A stretch of 64,000 nt of DNA. It comes from a virus. Each line of letters opens with the position of its first letter. Positions within the stretch are counted from its first letter, which is position 1. Both the position numbers and the translations under genes were made by a program. Positions 39,001 to 48,188 of this stretch are shown piece after piece. The stretch is taken from positions 1 to 64,000 of IMG/VR virus record IMGVR_UViG_3300027541_000695. One strand, written 5' to 3'. The notes beneath the pieces are model-generated. The model did not search any database and was not told the origin of the DNA. It saw nothing but the letters and a program-made list of their open reading frames with translations.

Positions 39001-40532
39001 CATGTGGTATAAGTTTTAATGGCGAGATAAGCGGATCCTTAATTAAACTTAACTATACTTCTACCGATGAAGTTTACAACGCTACCATGAAATACATGGT
39101 TAGAAGATGGTCAACGTCATCCGGAGGCCCAAGCGGACTTCCTAGTTATAGTGGAGCGACGCTTATCGCTGGGCCCGCTGGGCCCGCTGGTCCTGCTGGC
39201 TCCGCTGGTCCATCGGGCCCTCAAGGTGATATTGGTCCAATGGGCCCTGCTGGCCCTGCTGGCCCTGCTGGTGCCGATGGCATAGATGGTAAATCTGCTT
39301 ATGAAGTAGCAGTTGATAATGGCTTCGTTGGAACTGAAGCGCAATGGCTTGCTTCGCTGGTTGGCCCTACTGGCCCTGCTGGCTCTGCTGGCCCGGCTGG
39401 CCCGGCTGGCCCGGCTGGAATTATTGGTCCTGCTGGTGCTGATGGCATAGATGGAATTAACGGTGCAGACGGCAAGTCTGCTTACGAAGTAGCAGTTGAT
39501 AATGGCTTCGTTGGAACTGAAGCGCAATGGCTTGCTTCGCTGGTTGGCCCTACTGGCCCTGCTGGTGCTGCTGGCGCTGATGGCATAAATGGTGTAGATG
39601 CATCCCCGCCAAGCGATGACGCATATGGCGCATCTTGGGACGGCATAACAGATGTCGCGCCTTCCAAGAACGCAGTTTACGATATAATTCAAAGCATATT
39701 ATCAACACAGGTTTCTGCCTCTGTGGTTGCTTACGACAACACAGCATCTGGATTAACGGCCACAAACGTTCAAGATGCGTTAGATGAAATAATATCTGGA
39801 GGTTCAGTAGGCAAGTCTGCTTACGAAGTAGCAGTTGATAATGGCTTCGTTGGAACTGAAGCGCAATGGCTTGCTTCGCTGGTTGGCCCTGCTGGTGCAA
39901 CTGGCCCTGCTGGCCCTGCTGGTGCTGCTGGTGCTGCTGGTGCAGATGGCAAGTCTGCTTACGAAGTAGCAGTTGATAATGGCTTCGTTGGAACTGAAGC
40001 GCAATGGCTTGCTTCGCTGGTTGGCCCTACTGGCCCTGCTGGTGCTGCTGGCGCTGATGGTGCAACTGGCCCTGCTGGCCCTGCTGGCCCTGCTGGTGCA
40101 ACTGGCCCTGCTGGTGCTGCTGGTGCTGCTGGTGCAGATGGCAAGTCTGCTTACGAAGTAGCAGTTGATAATGGCTTCGTTGGAACTGAAGCGCAATGGC
40201 TTGCTTCGCTGGTTGGCCCTGCTGGCTCTGGAGGTGATAAATCTATACATGGAGCCATAGAGTCGCCAAAGATAAAAACTTATATATTGATGCAATCTGC
40301 CACATCAGCTGGAACAATACAGTCATTAAAGGCTCAAACTTCAAGCGGTAGCTGTATAATCGAAATACATAAAAACGGCGCTCTTATAGTTGGTGCATCT
40401 ACAGTCGTAAATAATTTGTCAGAAAGCTCATTGCTGCTATCTGCCCCATTTTTAGAAGACGACAATATAGCGCTAGTTATTACTTCTTCAACATTGGCAG
40501 AAGATTTATCTTTTAGCATAAAAATAACGTAA
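36024..40532 (+). CDS. Collagen-like tail fibre protein, 1502 aa
   Basis: GTG start with AGGAG. The N-terminal third should attach to the baseplate (LLVSSAQRVDLPDLLSIDSY). Beta-rich shaft repeats fill the middle. Residues about 1050-1405 hold collagen-like Gly-Pro-Ala/Thr triplets interrupted by five near-identical modules KSAYEVAVDNGFVGTEAQW-LASL. A globular tip of about 95 residues ends the protein. Such GXY-plus-module regions form long trimeric rods in phage fibres. The repeats make this a likely site of length variation. Confidence 0.75.
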   Translation: MAVLGRLLVSSAQRVDLPDLLSIDSYAAGDWRYFIQGLIGSSKPLVLKGFDVIDPQNSIGTESCSIRVADSIVLYPSSSAGPFYHGLPEGNINAQPIVPELRKNAVNYVYLTFSTFNTSLDSRAFWDPDKDGGVGGEFTQDVNTESVLKVEINVSTGSFPTNTVPIAKITLTDKITAIEDTRDMMFRLGSGGMVPDPISSYNFRALPSSNYERKEPPVSITNQSDPNPFQGADKNIHSLKEWMDAVMTKLKEIGGSPFWYQDLSTFSLSNIFADALAATFKSKGSYVHSSSVPGQLSWSEDIVIKDAASPKDIIIRSGQKTLGNEQVAYVSLNRGAIINDFDEPISWINGQSYVSTVGGSIGRFANLSKGDWIKKVTDGNHFLVRVEEFYLNSTPGGSTCLPADAKSVKLNTVYLGTTSVEKARYDQGVYQASDVVVSDRNNPAINIAGGNFHWLALRSDTIQNIASVKGFTCTGNITKADGERVKVVSTAHGLMDGDRISVSLPSAHAGTYVIEVEDANTFYFESSDTTKGALTAHYALLQTASRENNYGLQLESAQHGFVSNDSVIVSSTSNFNGSHTVNRRSSTVVQFAADDELAEETSGLATLARIDVRTEKGITKVVQGAVLNIGETDSKNIQSFVGMQSLSETHPDYSIPSSYNTLQGFHNFNGDVSDNLTDRVSKLTAMMADKAQDKTVKYNSTAVSATNTMNGAAQELTFEYAGSTLTIVQPGSFGNATIALPDISETPISLLVNQSAYVRIDRNEATTPTIQVVDTVDVPVEENVFVIASRLSGNPVFLWNGVQVIGTVSLIPSEGSLVKVDLHDPISSTLPIGNPVTIDNATVVAGNKVLFSALSSGANRIYKAVGIGQDITSWVAQYSFNGLHDPTDGDTVIVKTGAGFEDQIGKYTGTAWVFNDKVRYFNGADYWEQSNIISRDIYNNTTDEVFSVNFAGSENMIVDFSIVRNSKREIGTIYLVTDGASVSVTTSGATLGTCGISFNGEISGSLIKLNYTSTDEVYNATMKYMVRRWSTSSGGPSGLPSYSGATLIAGPAGPAGPAGSAGPSGPQGDIGPMGPAGPAGPAGADGIDGKSAYEVAVDNGFVGTEAQWLASLVGPTGPAGSAGPAGPAGPAGIIGPAGADGIDGINGADGKSAYEVAVDNGFVGTEAQWLASLVGPTGPAGAAGADGINGVDASPPSDDAYGASWDGITDVAPSKNAVYDIIQSILSTQVSASVVAYDNTASGLTATNVQDALDEIISGGSVGKSAYEVAVDNGFVGTEAQWLASLVGPAGATGPAGPAGAAGAAGADGKSAYEVAVDNGFVGTEAQWLASLVGPTGPAGAAGADGATGPAGPAGPAGATGPAGAAGAAGADGKSAYEVAVDNGFVGTEAQWLASLVGPAGSGGDKSIHGAIESPKIKTYILMQSATSAGTIQSLKAQTSSGSCIIEIHKNGALIVGASTVVNNLSESSLLLSAPFLEDDNIALVITSSTLAEDLSFSIKIT
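39288..40220 (+). repeat. Five direct repeats of about 80 bp in the collagen-like region
   Basis: Near-identical DNA copies begin at about 39288, 39471, 39810, 39948 and 40140, each encoding KSAYEVAVDNGFVGTEAQW followed by LASLVGP. Gly-Pro-Ala triplets of different length separate them. Confidence 0.85.
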
Positions 40533-40536
40533 TACT

Positions 40537-42606
40537 ATGATATACATATATACGCCAAAAGTATACGAATCACTAGAAGTATATAATCGTCAAAATAATT
40601 CTTTAACGGGAGTTGTGACAAACATGCTGCCATCTAAAGGAATTAGAATAACGCCAGATATACAAGGAGCTAAAAATTACTTGAGTTTAAGCTTTACTGT
40701 ATGTCCAAGGGGGGTAACAGAGCTTTTTAGATTATTTGCAAGTTCAAATACTTCTTCATTTACGCAAGAACAGCATATTATATTAAATGATTCTAGCATA
40801 GCAACAAGCGGTGGTTTTAATTTTAGTTCAGTAAGTTCAAGTTCTAGAAACGTATCGGGTAAATCAGTTGTTTCATTAAGTTCTATATTTGCTAATACTA
40901 ATGAATGGAGAACAGTTCTTTTAACAATAGATTCTGTTTCTTCCACTAAAACATGTAATCTTTATATAGATGGAATTTTATTTTGTACATTTAGTACGAC
41001 TAATACACTGCCTGATCTTAGAAATTATTTACAAACATATTTTTTAGCTGATTTCACTGGAGTAATAAGAAGCTTTCAAATATGGGGCTCTAATTTTAGT
41101 GCAGTAGAGGCAGCCACATTAAGCAATGAATGTTTTTCTGGACAAGAATCCACACTTACAAACACGTTTCCTAGCAAACAGCTGCACTATAATTTTATTT
41201 TTAAAAGTGATAAAATTTCAAAGGGTACAAATGAAACTAATGTGTTGCTAAACGACTGGACATCAATATACGATGCGTCAGTAAGCGGCGTCACTGGAAC
41301 AACTTCAACCTCAAACACAACGATAACAGGAATTTCTAGCGCCATAACGCCGTCTATTAAAGTTGGAATGAACGTGACTGGATCTGGTATACCGCTTTAT
41401 GCAAGAGTTACCAGTGTTTCAAGTACAAGTATAGTTATTTCTGCTACACCCACATTAGCAGGGGCAACGACGCTTAATTTTACACCGAGAAACGTTTGGA
41501 CCTTTGGTACTTATTTTTATAATCCAACTTCAGGCGGAACACTGTATATATCCAACGATAATGGAACTACTGCAAACTACTTAGATAGCATGATAAGCTA
41601 TATGTATAAAGATATTGCTGTGACCTCTTTGGCGTCTATTTTATCTATAAATTGTTTTTTGCCAAAAGATGTAGGAACCTTTGACAACTTAAAGCTAATT
41701 ATTGCTAATACTAGTTTTATTCCTCAAAACAACGTTGCGTATGTTACAAGTTCAACTAAAACTAGTGGTTCTTATTATGGCAACTCAAACATTTTAAGAC
41801 AAACTAACTTATTTGCCCACGGGTTAGGCGATCACGGCAACCTTAAAGATCAAAAAAAAATCAACATTGATTTGACAGAGTATGAAGGGCAAACAGTAAG
41901 ATTAATAATTTGTTTTACTGCTGATTCTTCTACCAATAGCACAACTGGAATAACTGGTAGTGTTGCGGTCACATCTATTAAACTATTAGAAAAAAGTACA
42001 ATTGAAGGTGTAAAAAATAATTACGCACAAGTTATCAGCAATGGTGATTTTGAATCCGGAATATCGGGCTGGAATACGGCAAACAACAGTAATGGTTGGT
42101 TTGTTGGTACAGCAGACAAATTCAATGGAACTAAATCATTGTACATTTCTACTGACTCAGGCGTTACTGCGGCATATAACGCAAGCGCGGCATCTGTGTC
42201 TCATGCATGGAAAGATATAGTCTTAAGTGAATCACAGCGAATAATTAGTTTTAAATTTAAGGTCGGTGGAGAGACTAATCTTGATTTTTTAAGAGTTAGA
42301 GTATTAGACGCCAACTCTGCTGGCACACCAATTGCAGGGAGTGCCAGTATTTCTGGATCTGTAGCACACGACGCAAACGTTTCCTTCGCTGACACATGGA
42401 AAACATATACTATAGATTTAACTGGCGCAATAGTTGGCCCATATTTCGCTAGGTTGGTTTTTACTTGGGTTAACGATAACTCAGCAGGGACTCAACCTGG
42501 TGCCATAATAGACAATGTATGTGTATCGAGTAATACTCTAATCTCAAGTATTCCAGTGACCATTCCAATAATTTTTGACAATATAGAATATAGTGATAAA
42601 TTTTAA
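40537..42606 (+). CDS. Putative tail fibre/adhesin with LamG- and CBM-like domains, 689 aa
   Basis: Residues about 40-210 resemble a concanavalin/LamG-type beta sandwich (SSFTQEQHIILNDS, RTVLLTIDSV, CNLYIDGILFCTF). Residues about 245-300 carry a TTSTSNTTITGIS repeat like that of I-like proteins. Residues 500-650 (VISNGDFESGISGWNTA ... SLYISTDSG ... YTIDLTGAIVGPYFARLVF) resemble a carbohydrate-binding jelly-roll domain. It probably binds host surface sugars. Lies directly after the fibre gene. Confidence 0.6.
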   Translation: MIYIYTPKVYESLEVYNRQNNSLTGVVTNMLPSKGIRITPDIQGAKNYLSLSFTVCPRGVTELFRLFASSNTSSFTQEQHIILNDSSIATSGGFNFSSVSSSSRNVSGKSVVSLSSIFANTNEWRTVLLTIDSVSSTKTCNLYIDGILFCTFSTTNTLPDLRNYLQTYFLADFTGVIRSFQIWGSNFSAVEAATLSNECFSGQESTLTNTFPSKQLHYNFIFKSDKISKGTNETNVLLNDWTSIYDASVSGVTGTTSTSNTTITGISSAITPSIKVGMNVTGSGIPLYARVTSVSSTSIVISATPTLAGATTLNFTPRNVWTFGTYFYNPTSGGTLYISNDNGTTANYLDSMISYMYKDIAVTSLASILSINCFLPKDVGTFDNLKLIIANTSFIPQNNVAYVTSSTKTSGSYYGNSNILRQTNLFAHGLGDHGNLKDQKKINIDLTEYEGQTVRLIICFTADSSTNSTTGITGSVAVTSIKLLEKSTIEGVKNNYAQVISNGDFESGISGWNTANNSNGWFVGTADKFNGTKSLYISTDSGVTAAYNASAASVSHAWKDIVLSESQRIISFKFKVGGETNLDFLRVRVLDANSAGTPIAGSASISGSVAHDANVSFADTWKTYTIDLTGAIVGPYFARLVFTWVNDNSAGTQPGAIIDNVCVSSNTLISSIPVTIPIIFDNIEYSDKF

Positions 42607-42617
42607 ATAAAATATGA

Positions 42618-42623
42618 TATAAT
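42618..42623 (+). promoter_or_regulatory. TATAAT box of the next adhesin gene
   Basis: GATATAAT, 40 bases before ATG 42663, with GAGAGG near the start. Confidence 0.55.
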
Positions 42624-42662
42624 GATCTATGTCCTTAAAGGGAAAGTGAACTGAGAGGAAAA

Positions 42663-45344
42663 ATGGCAAATAATAGTTTTAAAGTAGATAAGGGTTTAAG
42701 TCTTAAACCGCAAAGTTCATCGCCTATAGATCCAATATCTGGTGATATTTATTATAATTCTCTAAATGACACGTATTCACTAAGACAAGACGATAAGTGG
42801 TTCAATTTATCCTCTAGGGTAAATTTATCATCAAGTGCAATACTAACAAGCTCTAATTTAACGTCAGATATAGTTAAACACTCTCTTGTAGTACTGGTTG
42901 GAAGTATTTCTTCCAATATCCACGGTATGAGTCCATCTACTGAAGGAAGAGTAATTCATGTTTTTAATAAGGCCTCACAGCCACTCAACATAAAACATCA
43001 ATCTTCTACAGAAATAAACTTAGATTGCAGAATAATCACGTTAAGTGGCACGGATATTATCGTTGCACCTGGACAGTGCGTTACGCTAGTTTACGACAAA
43101 AATGAATCTAGATGGTCGTGTGTTTCTAATCCAGTTATAGTAAATTCTATATTGCCGATGATTGGAAACTCGTTAGGAGACACACTTGAATCAACTCTTT
43201 CAAAGGTAGATGCAGAATTAGCTAAATTATTTGAAGATAGAAATGCCCTGCTCACAGATGGAGGATTAATAACTTGGACTGGATCTCAAATAGAGTTCAC
43301 AGAAGATTTAAAATTAAGCATCAATTCTAAGATTGCCGGTGGCTCACCTACAATAATTAATTTAGGTAGCCTGTCGAGAACTCTAGCAAACAATGAATCT
43401 TGGTACGTAGTAATAAATAGAAATTCTGGCACTGTAGTTTCATCTATAGTGTCAACCACCTTGCCGGCAGTTACATCCGCTGACCAAGAAGTTTTTTTAA
43501 TAGCAAAACGCGTAGATGCAAACGACGGTACAGAACGCCTTTATTGGCGCAATGGAATGGCATTAAACGCCGGTCAAACAGTGAGATTAGGCGCTAGCGG
43601 CTCAGGCGATGGATCCGGTCTTGGTGATGACTTAATAACTACTCAATTTAGAGCCAGTTTTACCGATGAATTTGATCAAGGGCCGTCGGCAGCATTATCG
43701 GCCGTGAACCCCACACTGACAAAAGGCACCTATAGCGCAGCAAAAGCGATTTATCAACTAAGCTATGATGCTACAAAGTTGGGCACGGCAGTTGGAATAA
43801 ATGTAAGCGTCCCTACAGCTTGCTCTTTTACAGTTCAAGTTGGAGACATGTTCATACGCAACAATGAAGCGAAAAGAATCATTGGCGTAGTAAGTCAGAC
43901 TACTTTTCAGGTAGAGTCTGCGTTTAGTTCTGATTTTTCGGGCCAAGCTGTAACTGTATCTCAAGCGGTACATTCAAAAGATATTTACAATCTTGCGCTT
44001 GATGGTTCAGCTCTTTCTTCAGGTTTTACTGACCCCTTTTCAGAAATTTTAGTCGATTACGAAGACACCTCCATAGTTGGTGATAGTATATTTGACATCA
44101 ATACTGCTCCAGTGATCGCATTTTCTGCGTCTTCTGATAACGCTTCTTGGACTAATTTAACCACTCGTCCAACTTCTCCGTTAGATGAAATTCAGACAAC
44201 TTTTTTACCCAGTGCCGGAACTTCCTTATATTTAAGGCTTTTTGCGAATAAAACGAGTGGGTCTGGAACAGTCAACGTACTTAAATATAAAGCCTATGCC
44301 CAAAAAGTTCCTGTAGAGTCTAGCGGAGGGGCACTAAATTCTGCGTATGCTTTTACAGACGGAGTAGGAACTCCAGTAAACTGTTCTGTTTCGGTTGTTA
44401 GCGGAAAAACTAGAATAACGCTTACTTGGCAATATCCAGTAGGAATAAACGTTGGAACGCCATTTGGAAGTATAGATGTTTATCTAAATGGTCAGCTTGT
44501 GCCTAGATATATAAATGCGACGCTGACACCAAACGCGTCGTACACTGAAGTTTCTTCGACTGTTATTGATTTAGACACTAATTACAGTGCTTCAAATATT
44601 TCTGTAGAGATACTTCAAAGAGCGGCAATAGTTGATCAATCTAGTCAAAACAGTACGTATATTGCGCAAAATACAGCGGCTATATCAGCAATACAAACAT
44701 CCATATCTTTAGATCCAACTATACAAAAATTTACCTCCGGATCTGGTACTTATACCCTTCCGGCCAACGTTAAATATATTCGCGTTCGTATGGTTGGTGG
44801 CGGAGGAGGAGGCCAAGGATCACAGAATTCGCCTGGCTGGACAGCGGCGGGTGGCAATGGCTCAAGCTCCACGTTTGGAGCAATTCTTACTGCGCCTGGA
44901 GGAAACGGAGGAAATATTAACATCGCAAACGGTGCTTCCGCTCCGACTATAAGTGCACCGGCAATTGCAGTTGTTTCTTTCGCTGGTATGAACGGTTTTA
45001 GCGGGCAAGCAAAAGCCGCTGGCGTAGATTCTTCTTCGGGCGCAGGAGGATTAACTCCATTTGGAAGTGCTGGGGCTTCAGTAGTTGGTGCGATGGTTGG
45101 ATTTTCAGCTATTTCAAATTCTGGTTCTGGTGGAAGCGGAGGAGGAATGTCGGTTGGAAGTGCCGGCAGTATGGGACAAGGTGGAGGCGCTGCAGCCTAT
45201 ATAGAAGCCATAATTCAAAATCCGCTGTCAACATATTCTTATTCAGTAGGAACAGGCGGTGCTGGCGGAATTGCTGGCGCTGGCGGTAATGCTGGTGGAG
45301 CTGGAGCCTCTGGACAAATTATAGTAGAGGAATACTATGTCTAA
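42663..45344 (+). CDS. Tail fibre/adhesin with glycine-rich tip, 893 aa
   Basis: The N-terminus (SFKVDKGLSLKPQSSSPIDP, ISGDIYYNS..) is typical of phage fibre subunits that display a short repeat before a globular part. The last 190 residues are extremely Gly-, Ser- and Ala-rich (VGGGGGGQGSQNSPG, GGSGGGMSVGSAGSMGQGGG), a pattern seen in receptor-binding tips that fold as polyglycine bundles (as in phage S16 gp38). This suggests the protein, or its tip, touches the host receptor. Strong Shine-Dalgarno. Confidence 0.6.
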   Translation: MANNSFKVDKGLSLKPQSSSPIDPISGDIYYNSLNDTYSLRQDDKWFNLSSRVNLSSSAILTSSNLTSDIVKHSLVVLVGSISSNIHGMSPSTEGRVIHVFNKASQPLNIKHQSSTEINLDCRIITLSGTDIIVAPGQCVTLVYDKNESRWSCVSNPVIVNSILPMIGNSLGDTLESTLSKVDAELAKLFEDRNALLTDGGLITWTGSQIEFTEDLKLSINSKIAGGSPTIINLGSLSRTLANNESWYVVINRNSGTVVSSIVSTTLPAVTSADQEVFLIAKRVDANDGTERLYWRNGMALNAGQTVRLGASGSGDGSGLGDDLITTQFRASFTDEFDQGPSAALSAVNPTLTKGTYSAAKAIYQLSYDATKLGTAVGINVSVPTACSFTVQVGDMFIRNNEAKRIIGVVSQTTFQVESAFSSDFSGQAVTVSQAVHSKDIYNLALDGSALSSGFTDPFSEILVDYEDTSIVGDSIFDINTAPVIAFSASSDNASWTNLTTRPTSPLDEIQTTFLPSAGTSLYLRLFANKTSGSGTVNVLKYKAYAQKVPVESSGGALNSAYAFTDGVGTPVNCSVSVVSGKTRITLTWQYPVGINVGTPFGSIDVYLNGQLVPRYINATLTPNASYTEVSSTVIDLDTNYSASNISVEILQRAAIVDQSSQNSTYIAQNTAAISAIQTSISLDPTIQKFTSGSGTYTLPANVKYIRVRMVGGGGGGQGSQNSPGWTAAGGNGSSSTFGAILTAPGGNGGNINIANGASAPTISAPAIAVVSFAGMNGFSGQAKAAGVDSSSGAGGLTPFGSAGASVVGAMVGFSAISNSGSGGSGGGMSVGSAGSMGQGGGAAAYIEAIIQNPLSTYSYSVGTGGAGGIAGAGGNAGGAGASGQIIVEEYYV

Positions 45345-45615
45345 AATACTTAATATTTACAATGAAGACGGGTCTCTTTATTGGAAAGAACATTTCAATA
45401 AGCAAGAAGATTTAGACAAATGGCTAGATGAAGAAAAAACTAGGCCATATTGGAATGCTAATTTTGCAACAGAAATTATTGATGTTCCTCAGTCTGATTT
45501 CTCTGCGCAAGAAGAAGATATAAAAAAAATAGAAGAAAAAAAAGCATCAGCAAAGCAAAAACTTTTAACGCTGGGACTTGACGAAGAAGAAATACAGGCT
45601 CTATTAGGAATTTGA
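45337..45615 (+). CDS. Small tail-fibre-associated protein, 92 aa
   Basis: Overlaps the adhesin gene by eight bases, with GAGG ahead. The N-terminal half (NIYNEDGSLYWKEHFNKQED) is followed by a helix and the ending KLLTLGLDEEEIQALLG, common in small genes after phage tail fibres. A fibre chaperone or accessory role is likely by context. Not proven. Confidence 0.5.
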   Translation: MSKILNIYNEDGSLYWKEHFNKQEDLDKWLDEEKTRPYWNANFATEIIDVPQSDFSAQEEDIKKIEEKKASAKQKLLTLGLDEEEIQALLGI

Positions 45616-45616
45616 T

Positions 45617-46084
45617 ATGGCAAAAATAACAGGTATGCATACATCAGGATCTCCAGCGGGAACGATACTGCCTTGCGCCGGCGCTTCTGCGTTGCCGGGA
45701 ACACTTCTATGTCAAGGTCAGGCGGTTAGTAGAGTAACGTATGCTGCTTTATTTGCCGTAATTGGAACTACACATGGTGCGGGAGATGGATCGACCACAT
45801 TTAATTTACCCAATACTCAAGGAAGATTTCTGAGAGGCAGCGGAAATAATAATCTTGGTCTCGGAACAACAAACGGAGCTTATCAAGACGATGCGTTTCA
45901 AGGCCATACACACACATATACTGTAAGGTTTCAATTATCTGGAGGTGGTAGCGGATCGGACTGGGCGTTTGATGCGTCTACTCAAACGAGTTTACCAAAT
46001 ACTCACCCATCTTTTGGTAATATAAGATACACAAATGAAACTCGCCCTTCAAATGTTGGCGTTAATTATTGCATCGCATACTAA
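45617..46084 (+). CDS. Phage tail collar-domain protein 1, 155 aa
   Basis: Carries the collar motif: GTILPCAGAS, GTLLCQGQAVSR, YAALFAVIGTTHGAGDG, TFNLPNTQGRFLRG, and VGVNYCIAY at the end. Such domains form short fibre tips or collars that bind the host. First of three related genes in 2.6 kb. Confidence 0.75.
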   Translation: MAKITGMHTSGSPAGTILPCAGASALPGTLLCQGQAVSRVTYAALFAVIGTTHGAGDGSTTFNLPNTQGRFLRGSGNNNLGLGTTNGAYQDDAFQGHTHTYTVRFQLSGGGSGSDWAFDASTQTSLPNTHPSFGNIRYTNETRPSNVGVNYCIAY

Positions 46085-46093
46085 AAATAAATT

Positions 46094-46738
46094 ATGGCTA
46101 TACTTCAAAAAATTAATCAAAAAGCAAATATTCGAAAATCATCTGCGGGCGATATGCCTTATCAACCTCAATTTCCTGTCATATCAAAATATGAAGCTGA
46201 TTCTACGGCTTCTCAAACTGTTATTAATATGACATTCAGCGTTGACCAAAACAACAAAGAGGCGTTTCAACTTTTTGTTGACGGAAACCTTCTTAGAGAA
46301 GGCGCAGCAAACGACTACACATTTACGTCAATAGGTTTTGATAATACTTCCTCTCAGGTTACGTTGACCTTTACAATACCCGCAGGACTAAATATTGTGG
46401 CGATCAAACTTGGAACTAAAAAAGAATCCGAGTTTGGAATGGATAATCGTTTTACACAAATGCGAGATGTTCAAACTTATAGTGTAAATACTGTTCTTAC
46501 AAGCTATAATAGTATAGTTTTAGTAAATGCGTCTGGCGGGCCAAGAACGATGACTCTTCCTGCGCCAAGTTCTGTGAGAGGTGCGGTAATCAATATTAAA
46601 AAAATAGACAGCAGTTTGAATGTTGTAACTATCTCTCCTCCATCAGGAACAATTGATGGGGCGGCTTCAAAGCCTCTTAATTTTCAGTGGGACAGCTTAG
46701 CAATAACAAGCGATGGAACAAACTTCTATTTAATATAA
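46094..46738 (+). CDS. Putative fibre attachment protein, 214 aa
   Basis: The first 100 residues (VDQNNKEAFQLFVDGNLLRE, GAANDYTFTSIGFDNTSSQV, TLTFTIPAGLNIVAIKLG) resemble the phage T7-type fibre N-terminal beta sandwich used to attach fibres. The rest has TMTLPAPSSVRGAVINIKKI, as in beta-helical tips. Located between collar genes, it may be part of the same fibre complex. Confidence 0.5.
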   Translation: MAILQKINQKANIRKSSAGDMPYQPQFPVISKYEADSTASQTVINMTFSVDQNNKEAFQLFVDGNLLREGAANDYTFTSIGFDNTSSQVTLTFTIPAGLNIVAIKLGTKKESEFGMDNRFTQMRDVQTYSVNTVLTSYNSIVLVNASGGPRTMTLPAPSSVRGAVINIKKIDSSLNVVTISPPSGTIDGAASKPLNFQWDSLAITSDGTNFYLI

Positions 46739-46748
46739 CGGAGCAATT

Positions 46749-47198
46749 ATGGGTTTTCTTAGTGTACAATCAATAGTTCCGCCGGGAGTAGTTCTTCCGT
46801 TTGCCGGCTCGGTGGCGCCAGATGGGTGGCTTCTATGTCAAGGTCAGGCAGTTAGTAGAACAACATATGCTACTTTATTTGCTTCATTAGGCACCGCTTA
46901 TGGTACTGGAGATGGATCTACCACTTTTAATCTACCGAACACACAGGGATATTTTTTAAGGGGCGCTGGAACTACCGGTATATATTCTACCACTAGAGGC
47001 GCCGTGCAGGCCGATGATTTTAAAAGCCATAACCACAATATAATTGTTTATGATTCCGGAGGAAGTAGCACCAATTTACCTACAGATTATTTTCCAAATG
47101 GCACACTTCCGGGGACGAATACGACGGCAATACAGAACGCCGGTGGCAGCGAAACTCGCCCAGCAAATGTTGGTGTTAACTATATAATAAAGGTGTAA
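46749..47198 (+). CDS. Phage tail collar-domain protein 2, 149 aa
   Basis: GVVLPFAGSVAPDGWLLCQG, QAVSRTTYATLFASLGTAYG, TFNLPNTQGYFLRGAG, VGVNYIIKV: a full collar domain closely related to protein 1. The DGWLLC variant is the more usual family form. Confidence 0.75.
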   Translation: MGFLSVQSIVPPGVVLPFAGSVAPDGWLLCQGQAVSRTTYATLFASLGTAYGTGDGSTTFNLPNTQGYFLRGAGTTGIYSTTRGAVQADDFKSHNHNIIVYDSGGSSTNLPTDYFPNGTLPGTNTTAIQNAGGSETRPANVGVNYIIKV

Positions 47199-47201
47199 AT
47201 T

Positions 47202-47471
47202 ATGAAAATAAAAATAAGAAAAAATGAAGCTTTGTTCTCACAAGAAGGTTTGCATATTCTAGATGAAAAAGGAATTGCGGTTTTAGCTCAAGAAGATATA
47301 GAATGCGATATTGCAGAAGAACATTTTGAGCGCGTTAAGCAGATCGTAATTGCACAAAGACTCCGTTACGGCCTTGATGAAAACGGAGATGTACCTGTAG
47401 TAGAAGAGCCTGCAATAGAAGAATCTATTATCGAAAAACCAAACGATCAAAATAACGACACATTGAATTAA
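47202..47471 (+). CDS. Small hypothetical protein, 89 aa
   Basis: Starts with a beta-strand pattern (MKIKIRKNEALFSQEGLHIL) and ends in an acidic tail rich in Glu, Pro, Asn and Asp. AAGG precedes the start. It sits between collar genes, so a fibre-accessory role is possible. No family recognised. Confidence 0.45.
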   Translation: MKIKIRKNEALFSQEGLHILDEKGIAVLAQEDIECDIAEEHFERVKQIVIAQRLRYGLDENGDVPVVEEPAIEESIIEKPNDQNNDTLN

Positions 47472-47474
47472 AAT

Positions 47475-48188
47475 ATGCCTAGAACAAATTTAAATACGTC
47501 TAACGTGAGCGTGCCTGAATCAGGTACAGGTGCATCGACCGCTGTAATTCCTACTGGCACTATTAGCATGTATGCCGGTGATAGCGCCCCAGATGGCTGG
47601 CTACTATGCAACGGAGAACAATTACCTAATGGAGTAGGAATAGTGCAGGGCAAACAAGCTGATTTTTCTGCGTTATATGCGATACTAGGTACAGCATACG
47701 GTGTTCAAGGTGAACTACCTGACTGCAGAGGTATTTTTGTAAGAGGTGTAGGTAGTCAAAACATAAGTGGAAAAAATTTTTCTGCTCTTAGAGGTTCTAA
47801 GACAAGCGATAGAACACTGCGTCATACTCACGGAGTAACAGGAAATATCACATCTACAGCAACATCTACAGCAACATCTACAGCAGCATCAACCGTAAAT
47901 CAAAATAGCTCATACCCTTTTCCAGCTATAAGACACACTAGTTCAGCTGTAACTAAACAGGCCGTTGTAAGTATAACAAGCGGCTCGGTGTCTAAAGATT
48001 ACTTTTTAAGTGTAGGTTCATCAAGTCCTCCCGAAACTAGGATTCCAGCGGTAGCTACTTCAGTTACTACTTCAGTAGCTACTTCAGTAAACAATACGCA
48101 CAATCTTACTGCTGCTTTTCAAGCAAATGGCGACACAAATGAAACAGCCCCTGCTTCTATAGGTCTAAATTACATAATTAAAATATAA
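47475..48188 (+). CDS. Phage tail collar-domain protein 3, 237 aa
   Basis: ISMYAGDSAPDGWLLCNGEQ, SALYAILGTAYGVQGELPDC, RGIFVRGVG and the end IGLNYIIKI define the collar domain. Compared with proteins 1 and 2 it has an extra Ser/Thr/Ala-rich stretch with short repeats (ATSTATSTAAST, VATSVTTSVATS). Last structural gene; its end overlaps the convergent replication operon by 11 bases. Confidence 0.7.
   Translation: MPRTNLNTSNVSVPESGTGASTAVIPTGTISMYAGDSAPDGWLLCNGEQLPNGVGIVQGKQADFSALYAILGTAYGVQGELPDCRGIFVRGVGSQNISGKNFSALRGSKTSDRTLRHTHGVTGNITSTATSTATSTAASTVNQNSSYPFPAIRHTSSAVTKQAVVSITSGSVSKDYFLSVGSSSPPETRIPAVATSVTTSVATSVNNTHNLTAAFQANGDTNETAPASIGLNYIIKI

Noticed and set aside
39117-40295. Long minus-strand open frames opposite the collagen-like fibre gene
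   Set aside because: They are made only of repeated SRASRAS-type residues that mirror the Gly-Pro-Ala codons; there is no start site or relatives.
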